From: Willaertia magna
Taxonomy: Eukaryota > Heterolobosea > Eutetramitea > Acrasida > Naegleriidae
Direction: 5' to 3'
DNA: 64,000 nucleotides
Assembly (NCBI GenBank): GCA_902984215.1
Contig: CADWAF010002106.1
Location: 1-64,000 of the forward strand
Shown piece after piece: positions 32,290 to 41,517 of the stretch. Below the pieces are notes generated by a model that made no database searches, was not told the DNA's origin, and saw only the letters and a list, made by a program, of their open reading frames with translations. Within the stretch, counting starts at the first letter, position 1; each line of letters opens with the position of its first letter. The translations under genes and the position numbers were made by a program.

Positions 32290-33367
32290 TTAGGGTAGTT
32301 TCTTGTTTGGCACAAAGTTATTAATTATCAGTTTCGATTTTTCCTTTTCTTTTTCTACTGAATCTAGGGTTGCCTGTATTAGTTCAACTTTCTCTTTTAT
32401 GTTTTCTTTATGAATTTTTATTTCAGAAAGCTATCATTGTTAGGGTAAATTATTAGTATTTCTTCTAACTTACAACTATATCTTGTTTCGATATTACAGT
32501 TTTAATTTCTTCTAATTCTCTCATTTTGTCATCTATTTCTCTAATTAATTCCTCTTGCATATATTTAAATCTATCTAAGTGTTGTTCTGCAATTATTTCA
32601 TGCTTTTCAATTTCTTTAGTTTCTAAAATTTGGTCTTCTAAGGCTTTTTGCAAAACTCCATATCTAGTGGCAGCCTTTGAATATAATATTAAGTATCTTT
32701 CAACTTCAGGTCTTCGGTCAACTGGGGCATCATTTAAAATTTCTTGATATAGAGCTAATCCCTCTTTCATTTCAGAGGAAGATGAATCACAAATAGTAGA
32801 TTGTGATTGCTTTAGTTTATGTTTCATCTGTTGTTGCATTTCAATATAACTACTAATAATTTGTTTTAGGGGTATATTCACTGTTTTAGATTTAATGGGT
32901 GCTCTACAATTAGGACAATTCTTTCTTGTAAGCTTATTTATACAACTGGCACAGAAACAATGTCCACAAGGAACCAAAATCATGGGTTCACAATCATCTA
33001 TCATTAACTCAAAACATATTCCACATTTATGATTATCTATTTCAGTGTTAACAAAGTTATCTAAATCTTCATCCGCTTCTCTTTTTTCTTCGTGTAAGTC
33101 TTCCTTTATTTTCAATTCTTCTTTTATTGATCTTTCAACAGTTTCCGTTAGTAAATCAATTAAATGTTTAGATACTTTCTGTTGTCCAAATGACGTGATT
33201 TCCGATGAAATATCTACTTTATTTTCTATTTTCTTTCTCAAATTCTCTTTCGCCTTAGCTTCTTTCCACCTTTTTACATCCAATTAAACAAACGATCTAA
33301 TATTATTTACATAACAAGCCTTTCTTTCAACTAACCTTCTTTTCTTCTCTTCTAGCGATGTCTCCAT
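32290..33367 (-). CDS. RING-finger protein with coiled coils
   Basis: Three exons: 33336-33367, 32474-33269 and 32290-32430, with introns of 66 and 43 bases in phase, giving 322 residues. The RING finger is C3HC4 at roughly residues 96-136 (CGICFELM, CGHCFCASCI, CPNCRAP). It is followed by long coiled coil, which the third exon extends to the C-terminus. The protein is likely an E3 ubiquitin ligase; the substrate is unknown. Its start codon is only 32 bases from the divergent nicalin start. The central open frame alone would end at TAG just inside the last intron. Confidence 0.85.
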
Positions 33368-33399
33368 TGCACAAACTGTATTTTTTTTTGTAATAAAAA
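33368..33399. promoter_or_regulatory. 32-base bidirectional promoter region
   Basis: This is the whole distance between the divergent start codons of the RING gene and nicalin. It contains a T9 run and an AT-rich tail. Both 5' UTRs and the core promoter must fit here or overlap the coding regions. Confidence 0.6.
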
Positions 33400-35179
33400 A
33401 TGCGCCATCTTAACACTAAGCGTTTTTCTTCCTTGTTTTTTGTCTTGTTGTCATTCACTGTTGTGATGATGGTAGGAAGTATATTTGCTAATACCACTGA
33501 AGAAGGAATGATTAATTTAGATGGATATAGATTAATACAATATGATAAAGGAACTCAAAATTATGGAAGTAGAATTACTGGTTTAAACTCGCCCATTACA
33601 ACTTGTGAAATAAATATTAATGGAAATTCTTCAACAATTGAAATGAAAAGTGCTGGACTTTCTGCTGCAAGAAGTGTTGTTCTTTTATCATTAAGAAAAA
33701 TATTAGAAAATTCTGATTCTACTAACCCTAAAGTAATTTTTAACACTTATTTTAATAATTTATTAAATAGAGATGATGTCAGTGGATTATTAATTGTTAT
33801 CCCAAAAATACTTGAAAATAACCAAAAAATTATTGAAAGTTTTAAATCCATTGAAAAATCTTTATTATTAGGAAAGTTTGAGAAACCAATTTATTTTATT
33901 TTTGAAAACGATGATATTTTACCAATTGTTGATATTGTTAATAATCAAGAAGAAGAAAGTAATTTATTAAGTTATTTAAAAGAAACTTATCAAGTTGTGA
34001 CTAGTGAACAAGAAGCAAAAACTATTGAACCTTTATCCGTAGTTAATCTTCAAACAACTTTATCTGGTAAGGAATCTCAAAATCCATATATTGGTATTGT
34101 TGCTCATTACGATACTATTAGTGTTCTTCCTGTAAGTTATTAATATTTAACCTTTAACAATCATCATTTCTTAATAATAATAGGGATTATCTAATGGTGT
34201 TAATGGAGATGGCAGTGGTGCTATTGGTTTATTGGAAATTGCAAGACTATTCCAAACAATGTATGCTTCACCATCAACTAGAGGTCCATTTAATTTATTA
34301 TTTGTTTTAACAGGTGGAAGTAAATTAGGATTTTCTGGAACCAAACATTGGATTAATCATGTTGATAGTAAATTATTTAGTCAATTAGAATTTGTACTTT
34401 GTTTAGATACAATTACTTCTAATCAACTTTATTTACATATTGCAGAAAAAACTAATAATAAGAATATTATTAATTTGTATAAACATTTAATTCAAACTTC
34501 AAAACAATTAGGAATTGATTTACAATTTATTGAAAAGAAAGTTGAAAGAGAGATTGCATGGGAACATGAATTATTTGCAAAGAAAGGAATAGTTTCTGCC
34601 ACTTTATCAAGTCAATTAGTTCCTATTACTTCTCAATTAACTAAAACTAGTTCATTAGATTTGAAAGTAGTAAACAGCGATTCATTAAAGAAGAATATTT
34701 TGTTTATTGCAGAAGGTATTGCTCGTAATATTTACAATATTTCTTCAATTTCTATTTTTGATGAAAAGAGTGTGAATGAAAAGTTTATTGAATTATGGTT
34801 AAAAGTTTTTACAAATGAACCACGTTTTACTCCAAATATGAATAAGGATAATACTATTGTTAAAAGTTTAAAGAGTGTAAGTATTATTATTTATATTGTT
34901 TTAGGTTAATTCTTAATAATATAGACTTTACAACAACTTGGATCTGATGTCAAAACTCAAGATTTCAACTTGGCAAGCTCACCTTACAAATTTTATGGAA
35001 ATAGTAAGGTAAATCTTTCTATCTATCAAGTCAAACCAATTTCATTCGATATCCTTTTACTTTTCGGAGTACTTGCCTATTTATTTATTCTTCATATTAG
35101 CTTCACAGGTATTAGTGGTGTTATGCATAATATTTCATCATTATTCAAACAACAAAGAACAAACAAGAGCAAAAAATAA
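33400..35179 (+). CDS. NCLN: Nicalin-like ER membrane protein
   Basis: Three exons: 33400-34131, 34184-34876 and 34925-35179, with introns of 52 and 48 bases, giving 559 residues (human nicalin is 563). It has an N-terminal signal/anchor (SLFFVLLSFTVVMMVGSIF), an M28-peptidase-like lumenal domain with IGIVAHYDTI and NGDGSGAIGLLEIARLF, and a C-terminal membrane helix (ILLLFGVLAYLFILHISF) with a KKxx-like basic end (SKK). Nicalin with NOMO and TMEM147 forms the BOS/PAT translocon part that helps multi-pass proteins insert at the ER. The peptidase fold is believed non-catalytic in this family. Confidence 0.9.
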
Positions 35180-35236
35180 ACTTTTTAACACAACAACTTC
35201 AATAAATTTTATTTTTTTCTAACAGACAGAAAGAAA

Positions 35237-35580
35237 ATGCACCGAAAACACATATTAAAACCTCCTATAGTAAGTTTATTTTTTGATGATCTTCATTTCC
35301 GATTAAACAATAGATTTAATTTTATTAATAAAAGACTCAAGTGTTTGAGTTTTTGAAACAAGGTTCTAGAATTCAAGTTTGGCTTTATGAAAATACAGAT
35401 TTAAGAATTGAAGGAAGTATACTAGGTTTTGATGAATTTATGAATATTGTACTAGATGAAACGGAAGAGATATATGTTAAAAAAGGAACAAAAAAGAAGG
35501 TTGGAAGGATAATGCTTAAAGGTGATAATATAGCACTAGTGAGAGATGTAACTAATGACAATAATACTACACAACAATAA
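35237..35580 (+). CDS. SNRPE: Small nuclear ribonucleoprotein SmE
   Basis: Two exons, 35237-35269 and 35335-35580, with a 65-base GTAAGT...AAAAG intron, giving 92 residues, the same length as human SmE. An earlier AG at 35312-35313 would bring stops into frame, so the AG at 35333-35334 is the acceptor. Sm motif 1 (SRIQVWLYENTDLRIEGSI) and Sm motif 2 (GRIMLKGDNI) are clear. SmE is part of the heptameric Sm ring of U1, U2, U4 and U5 snRNPs. The next gene starts 16 bases after its stop. Confidence 0.94.
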
Positions 35581-35596
35581 AAACATTAAATAAAAA

Positions 35597-35992
35597 ATGT
35601 CTTCTTCAAATAACGATAATAGAAACAGATATTATTCCACATATGAGTTTTCTAATTCCGATGCTAATCCAGATGTTTTAAAAAGAATTGATGCAGGTGT
35701 TGGTAGATATAAATATGCAACTTATTATTTTTATAAACGTCCTTTAGCAGCATTAGGATTTTATTCATGTGCTGGTTCTTTCTTTTCAATGGTTGCTAGT
35801 ATTATAACAGGTCAAAATGCAAGAACTGTTCGTTTTTGGAGTAGTAGTTTTATTCTTTCCGCTGCTTCTTCTCTTTTAGCCATTCAGTGGTATGCAAGTA
35901 ATCCACCAACTTATAAAAATCATGGAGATGATGTTTTACAGAAAGGAATTGAAAGATATTCAGCAGAACAATCCAAAAAACCAAGATTTTAA
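35597..35992 (+). CDS. Two-span small membrane protein, 131 residues
   Basis: A single exon, with ATG preceded by AAAAA. The N-terminus is polar (Ser/Asn/Tyr-rich). Two hydrophobic helices follow: PLAALGFYSCAGSFFSMVASII and SSSFILSAASSLLAIQW. The C-terminus is basic. No family is recognised; a mitochondrial inner-membrane protein is one possibility. It lies in tandem with SmE at 16 bases. Confidence 0.75.
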   Translation: MSSSNNDNRNRYYSTYEFSNSDANPDVLKRIDAGVGRYKYATYYFYKRPLAALGFYSCAGSFFSMVASIITGQNARTVRFWSSSFILSAASSLLAIQWYASNPPTYKNHGDDVLQKGIERYSAEQSKKPRF

Positions 35993-36169
35993 TCTTTTAC
36001 ATTAACCTGTATTGTATATAAATATTTAAGGCTTCAAAATTGTTGTCTCCTAATTGACCAATTTGAAAGCCTTGTTATTGCCACCATCATCGGTATTGCT
36101 AAAGAATTAATAGAAGGGAAATTGATATGTAAACAAAAAAAAAATTCAAATAAAAAAATTTAAAAAAAA

Positions 36170-37769
36170 ATGATATCCGATCAAGGTTCTTCTCAACAAC
36201 AACATCATGATGACCAACAACAAGGTAGTATTCAACCTGCTGGTTTGGACAAAATGAATGAAAACTTGGAAAAATTATCTGAAAAAGAAACTGAAGAATT
36301 AGTTAAAAGTTTTCAAGATCACTTTAATGATTGTACAAAAGCTTGTAAAAAACCAAATATTTTAGTTGCTGGTATTACTGGTGCGGGTAAGAATTTTAAT
36401 AATTTAATCGGAAATAATCTTAATAAATTTTCTCTAAATAGGTAAGAGTACATTAGTAAATGCCGTATTCGGTGAAGAATTAGCAAAATCTGGAGTTGGA
36501 ATGCCTGTGACACAACACTTCCAAAAATTCGAACCATCTGATAAACCAGTTGTTATTTATGATTCAAAAGGTTTAGAATGGAATAGTCATGAAGAATTTA
36601 TTAAAGAAACTGGTAAATTCTTTATGGAATTAAGACAATCACCTGATGTATCTAATCATATTCATGTTGTATGGTATGTAGTAAATACAGCAAGAGGAAG
36701 ATTTGAGAATTTTGAGGCAGAAATTGTTAGAGAAGTATTTGCACCAACACCTGTTATTTTCGTTTTAAATAAAAGTGATTTAGCAGATTCAACACAATTA
36801 AAAGCAATTAAAAAAGTTATTGAAGATGAGAAATTAGAACATAATAGAGGTATACATGTTTGTGTTTCAAAGAGAGAAAATTGGACTCAATCATGGTGTC
36901 CAGATTGTTATAGTGATGATGTTTTTTATGATGAAGAAACAAAAGAATTAGAATGTAGTGATTGTGGATTTAATTGTGTTTTAAAAGATAGTTTTGGAAT
37001 GAAAAAGTTAATTAATCACACTTGTGAATTATTACCTGAATTAGCAAAAGATGCATTTATGTATTCACAAATTGCTTCAATGACTGAAAAGGATAAAAGA
37101 GCTAAAGGTATTGTTATTGATTACACTAAAGAAATTACAATTGATGCAAAAGGTACTTTTATTAAGAAAATTGCAGAAATGTGTGCTAAATTATTTGTTA
37201 TTTGGGGTTGGCCATTAACCGGTGATACTTTTAAAGAAGGTTTATCAGATATGCAAAAAGAATATATGGAACAATTAAACTTTAAGGAAAGATATGCTGC
37301 TGTTGCTGTTGATAAATTATTTGGTTCAAGATTATCTAAAGCATTTAGTGGTGTTATTGGTTTAACAATGAATAGAGGTATGAAAAGACTTAATGAACAA
37401 TTAATTGAGAAGTGTGCTAAAGGAGAATTAAAAGAAATGAAAATGGAAGATTTTATTAAGGAATCTGATTTAACAGATGACTTTATAAAATTCTTTTTTG
37501 AAACTGCTTTAGTTCAAGGTGTTGATGTTGCTCTTGATAAACTTTGGGATTTATCAAGTGAAGAATTACAACAGTTAATGAGTCAAATGGATTTCTCTAA
37601 TGTTGGTTTATTTGGTAATATTAATCTTGAAGGAAATCAAGCAAACATGGAACAAATTGAACAAATGTTATCTCAAGGTGTTGATGATATCTCTATTGCT
37701 GAAGTTGATGCAGAAAAAGAAACACTTTTAAAGAAAGACGAAGAAGATGAACAACCACCAGTTGATTAA
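36170..37769 (+). CDS. G-domain GTPase with zinc ribbon
   Basis: Two exons, 36170-36386 and 36442-37769, with a 55-base intron that splits the P-loop codons; splicing gives GITGAGKST. The protein has 514 residues. G motifs: G1 as above, G2 in VGMPVTQHF, G3 YDSKG, G4 NKSD and a G5-like VSK. Directly after G5 there is a C-x2-C...C-x2-C zinc ribbon (CPDC and CSDC). The C-terminal half is helical (FVIWGWPLTGDTFKEGL and on), like the DUF697-type regions of Era-related and HSR1-like GTPases. The function is not known. The ribbon inserted at the end of the G domain is notable. Confidence 0.85.
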
Positions 37770-38089
37770 CCGCATTTATATTGTATTAGTTTACAATAAA
37801 ATCTTTTTTAAATTACTTGTTGGACTTGTTTTGTATTCCATTCATGGAAATTGATTCCCTGAGTTTTTAGTGCACTGGTTTTACAACAAAACTGCCAATG
37901 GTTTGCTTTTTCCACTTTCGGTTCGTTTTATCGTTTAATGGAATACCAACTCTATCTTCGATCTGTCGTTACTGCAAAAAGTAATTTAATTCACAAATCT
38001 TCAAACATTTAAATACGTTTTTAATTGATTCTGTTTATCAATTCAAACTCAAAACAAATACAACAATTCGAACAAATAATTTATTGAAA
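37770..38089. other. Intergenic, nothing recognised
   Basis: 3' side of the GTPase gene and upstream region of the small gene at 38090. Confidence 0.5.
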
Positions 38090-38269
38090 ATGATGTCACA
38101 AGTATTAGCATTAGTTTTAGCTGTCATTATGTGTTTCTTGTATTCTGTAAATGCACAAATGACCACTACTGATTATTGGAACGAAATTGAAAATTCAGGA
38201 GCAGCTCTATCAAGCTTTGTTGCAGTTATTGTAGCTTTCATTGCAATGATTTTCATGGTTAAATTTTAA
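38090..38269 (+). CDS. Small membrane protein with signal peptide, 59 residues
   Basis: ATG at 38090 in the context GAAAATGATG. A hydrophobic N-terminus (LALVLAVIMCFLYSVNA) fits a cleavable signal peptide. A short polar part (TTTDYWNEIENSG) follows, then a second hydrophobic helix to the C-terminus (FVAVIVAFIAMIFMVKF). No family is recognised. Such miniature plant-AGP-like or stress-linked peptides are common, but nothing here decides. Confidence 0.6.
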   Translation: MMSQVLALVLAVIMCFLYSVNAQMTTTDYWNEIENSGAALSSFVAVIVAFIAMIFMVKF

Positions 38270-38709
38270 ATTGCAAGCAATCCCTCAGAAAGGATTTGAA
38301 TGGACACGGTTAGGAAACCAATTTCTAGCCACACAACAAATTGTACATTAAATAAACTATCTTGTATAAAAAGCAATTTTCTTTGTGGTTATTGTGCCTG
38401 TCTTTATCATTGCTGACAATGTTTGTATTAGCCTTTAAACCAATTATCCACCGGTATTGAGAGTTGAAACAAATTCACTAATTAAACTGAAGTAGAGACT
38501 GTTTAGAAATTACCATTATGCTCTACTATGATATACAAATGCTACTAAGGACCTCCTTAATAAATTAATTGTTATCTAATCCATTGTGTGCTTCCATTTT
38601 CCTTAGGAAGAACCTTCTACGATAATTCCAATTTATTAGTATTCCGTTTAAAACGAAGCTCCATTTGATCAACAAGCGCAACTATAATCAAAATAAAAAA
38701 TATCAAAAG
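38270..38709. other. Intergenic, nothing recognised
   Basis: About 440 bases of mixed composition between two plus-strand genes. No RNA gene recognised. Confidence 0.5.
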
Positions 38710-39189
38710 ATGGAACAACATTATCAAAGTGAAGCTTACACAGAACAACCACCACAACAAACAGTGATTATCACACCTCCAACTTATGCAAATTATCCTC
38801 AAGAGTATGGCCATCAAAATTACGGAAGTGGAAATAACAACAATACTAGAGTTGATGACGAAAGTATTCCTTCACAACACGTTCCTTTTCTTGAAATTAT
38901 TAATCCAAATATGAAAAGGTATAGCGGTGTTGGTATTGCTAGAATTTTTTATATTGTAACTTATATTCTTTTAGCATTTACATTAGTTGGATTTATTATT
39001 TTACAATCTGTTAATGCTTTTAGTATTCATGTAGCTTATGGTATATTTGCATTATTTATTAGTATTATTATTTCAGTTTTAGCCTTCTTATTCGGAATAA
39101 TGTGTACAAGATTATTTATTGAAACTGTAATATCTGTATTTTCAATTAGAGATAGTATGTCAAAACTGGCCCTTTCCAAACAACATTAA
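38710..39189 (+). CDS. DUF4282-like two-span membrane protein
   Basis: 159 residues from the ATG at 38710; the open frame extends upstream but without an ATG. The N-terminal 60 residues are Gln/Pro/Tyr/Asn-rich. Then FLEIINPNM leads into two membrane helices (IFYIVTYILLAFTLVGFIIL and a second one) and a LFIETVISVFSIRDSM end. This layout resembles DUF4282 proteins known mainly from bacteria, whose function is not established. The match is by pattern only. Confidence 0.65.
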   Translation: MEQHYQSEAYTEQPPQQTVIITPPTYANYPQEYGHQNYGSGNNNNTRVDDESIPSQHVPFLEIINPNMKRYSGVGIARIFYIVTYILLAFTLVGFIILQSVNAFSIHVAYGIFALFISIIISVLAFLFGIMCTRLFIETVISVFSIRDSMSKLALSKQH

Positions 39190-39342
39190 TTGTAATAAAA
39201 CAAATCATTTATTTATTTTCACTAAGTGTGCCTTACTCAAAAAAACATCTTTTGTCAACTAAGAAAAACATCTTTCGGTATTGAGCAGATGCCTTTATGC
39301 AGTGAGAAGAAAAAAAGGCTTTATTTTTTTTTTAAACAAAAA

Positions 39343-39898
39343 ATGAGTAAAGGAGGATTGTGGAAGTGGTCAAAACAAATTCAAAGAAGATTGCAAAGAT
39401 GGTGGGCATTGGATCCTGAATTTAAAAACTTCTTACCAGAACATCAAGATGAATTCCGTAACCCTTCACCAGCGTATGTTTTTGTTTTATAAATTTATAA
39501 GATGATAATTATTTAATAGTTCTGCAGAACCAGCAAATATCCCTAAACAAGCCTTCATGAAACAATTTCACATTAAATACTATGAACATGACCATCGTAG
39601 AGGTTTAGGTATTAATCCAGATTTTATAGATCAAATCGTTTATAGACAAGAAATTATTGAAGCAGCTAAAGCTGGTAAATTAAAACTTAAACCAGGAGAA
39701 CCTGTTGGTCCATTCTACGCTTTAGATATGGAAAAGAAACACGCTTATGTTTTTGATGAAAGAGATAACAAACAAGTTTATACTTATTCCGTTGACCGTC
39801 TGTCTTTCAAACCAGTTGGTGTAAAGGAAACCCCTAGTTTTTATAAACAACAAAAAGAAGAAAAATTATTGTACAAACCAAAAGAAGAATCAAAGTAA
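39343..39898 (+). CDS. Unknown conserved-looking protein, 169 residues
   Basis: Two exons, 39343-39473 and 39520-39898, with a 46-base GTATGT...AATAG intron. The N-terminus is basic and Trp-rich (LWKWSKQIQRRLQRWW). The rest is soluble-looking with no hydrophobic helix and a Lys-rich C-terminus. No family is recognised. The upstream in-frame extension lacks an ATG. A mitochondrial or complex-associated subunit is possible but unproven. Confidence 0.7.
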
Positions 39899-39958
39899 AC
39901 AACAAATCCTTGTTTATGAGAGGGATATTTAACAAAATAGATAATTAATCGGAAATAT

Positions 39959-40457
39959 TTATTTCAATTGCATATTTCTTGTAGCTCTTGGTAATGTTAC
40001 TGTCATTCCTTCTAAATCTTTAGTAACTTTTACTTGACATCCTAATCTTGAGTTGTGAGCTAAACCAAATGCTAAATCTAACATATCCTCCTCTTCATCT
40101 TCAGGTGTAGGTATTTTGTCAAAATATTCATCTTGAATGTAAACGTGGCAAGTACTACAAGCTAAAGATGCTTCACAAGCACCTTCTAAGTCTATATCAT
40201 TTTCATGGGCAATTGTTAATAAATTTTCTCCGATTGGTGCTTGAACAGTTTTTGTAATGTTGTTTTTAGGGTCAACAAAAGTTATTGATACCGTCCTTTA
40301 GAAATTGTTATCAATACTTTTAAAAAGATAATTTTACTTACTCTTTGAAAAGTTTTTGAAGTGAAGAAGAGAAGAAACGATGAGAATAGGAATTAATAGA
40401 GAGTAAAGAAGAAGTTGCGGACTTTGTGTGAAATAACCTCGGAAGCAATTTAATCAT
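39959..40457 (-). CDS. FDX1: Mitochondrial [2Fe-2S] ferredoxin (adrenodoxin/Yah1 type)
   Basis: Two exons, 40342-40457 and 39959-40295, with a 46-base intron, giving 150 residues. The N-terminal 38 residues are Arg/Ser/Leu-rich without acids (MIKLLPRLFHTKS), a mitochondrial targeting peptide. The ferredoxin core has the cluster ligands C-x5-C-x2-C (CEASLACSTC) and a distal Cys (RLGCQV), plus the adrenodoxin-type acidic helix (PTPEDEEEDMLDLA). It passes electrons for Fe-S cluster assembly and heme A synthesis. This gene is absent from simple ORF lists because of the intron position. It ends 60 bases from the convergent 39343 gene. Confidence 0.93.
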
Positions 40458-40674
40458 TTTTTAGATAATGTTATTTGATAGAACAACCAAAAGAATTGAA
40501 TTCAAGCTTGTATTGATTGTGGCATTCTGTTTAATATGTTTCTATTGGCGTGCATTGGTCGCAAAGTATGCAACACCGTTTTGCATGATCCAATTGAACT
40601 TTCAGGTCTTTTTAGTACTATTTGATGAATGATACAGTATTATTCGTGAAGTAAAGGAAGAGAAGAGAGAAATG

Positions 40675-40920
40675 TTATCGGTGGTAGAATTCTTCTATTC
40701 GCCCAATTTCTACCAAACGTTTAGAAGCTAAAACTAGATCAATCCAAACAATAATACCGATGAATGGCACAACCATCCATAGTAAAGTACCTATAGCTCT
40801 ACTATCCGATTTAAGCTGCCATCTACAAGCAATGAAACCACCCAAAAATCCCAAAAAAGTAGTCAACAACAGCACTATAACCCAGCTACATTTTACTTCC
40901 TCCTGCAGTATAACAGACAT
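40675..40920 (-). CDS. TM2-like two-span protein, 81 residues
   Basis: ATG at 40920, stop TAA. Two helices (VIVLLLTTFLGFLGGFIAC and AIGTLLWMVVPFIGIIVWIDL) with a short basic loop follow the TM2-domain layout, including the G-F-L-G-G turn and the W-x-D near the end of helix 2. The typical loop F/Y residues are changed, so this is a divergent member at best. Function unknown. Confidence 0.6.
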   Translation of the reverse strand: MSVILQEEVKCSWVIVLLLTTFLGFLGGFIACRWQLKSDSRAIGTLLWMVVPFIGIIVWIDLVLASKRLVEIGRIEEFYHR

Positions 40921-41013
40921 TTGTTTGTTCTGTTTCTCGGAAACTACAAACCAAATACACCAATTGATCTTTGCACTTCTTTATAATACTAAGACATTAT
41001 CAAATAACGAGAA

Positions 41014-41086
41014 GCACTCTTAGTTCAGTTGGAAGAACATCGGCCTACGAAGCCGGGGGTCGGGGGTTCGAGCCCCTCAGAGTGTA
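41014..41086 (+). tRNA. tRNA-Arg(ACG)
   Basis: A 73-base cloverleaf without intron. The acceptor GCACTCT pairs with AGAGTGT (G1-T72 wobble). The D arm is GTTC/GAAC, the anticodon loop CTACGAA (anticodon ACG, expected to be edited to ICG), and the T arm GGGGG/CCCTC with loop TTCGAGC. It is followed within a few hundred bases by the 3' end of the decayed retrotransposon. Confidence 0.95.
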
Positions 41087-41517
41087 AATTTATTTATATT
41101 AAATCACAAAGAATATTTTAAATAGTTTGCTTCAGTAAATATAAGTTAGTTCTCAAAATAAATTATTGTAAACAATAACTCAATTAATAAAACTTCCATT
41201 TCAGTAAATTAATTTTAAATTAATTATATCATATAATATAAATATTACTATTTAAACAAACAACAAAAAATGAAATATTTTTTTTTTATAATTTATTTAA
41301 AAATAAAAAGTTATTTTTTATTGAGACCAAAAATATGAAGTGTTTTTGAGATGTTTCACAATTAATTTAAGGTATTAGATACATTGTTTGGTAAGGGAGC
41401 ACTATTGGGTAGTATAGAATTGTTGTTAGAGAAGATTATACTCCATTTTGTTTGGTCGCTTTATAAAGGTTTATATGATTTACTTTTTTTGCATCTTTTA
41501 TTAAGAGCTTTGTTATT
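41087..41517. other. AT-rich spacer between tRNA-Arg and the retrotransposon frame
   Basis: About 430 bases, probably holding the element 3' UTR. No gene seen. Confidence 0.4.

Noticed and set aside
35312..35313. Upstream AG as acceptor of the SmE intron
   Set aside because: It would put TAA codons in frame before the Sm motif; the AG at 35333-35334 gives the family-length protein.
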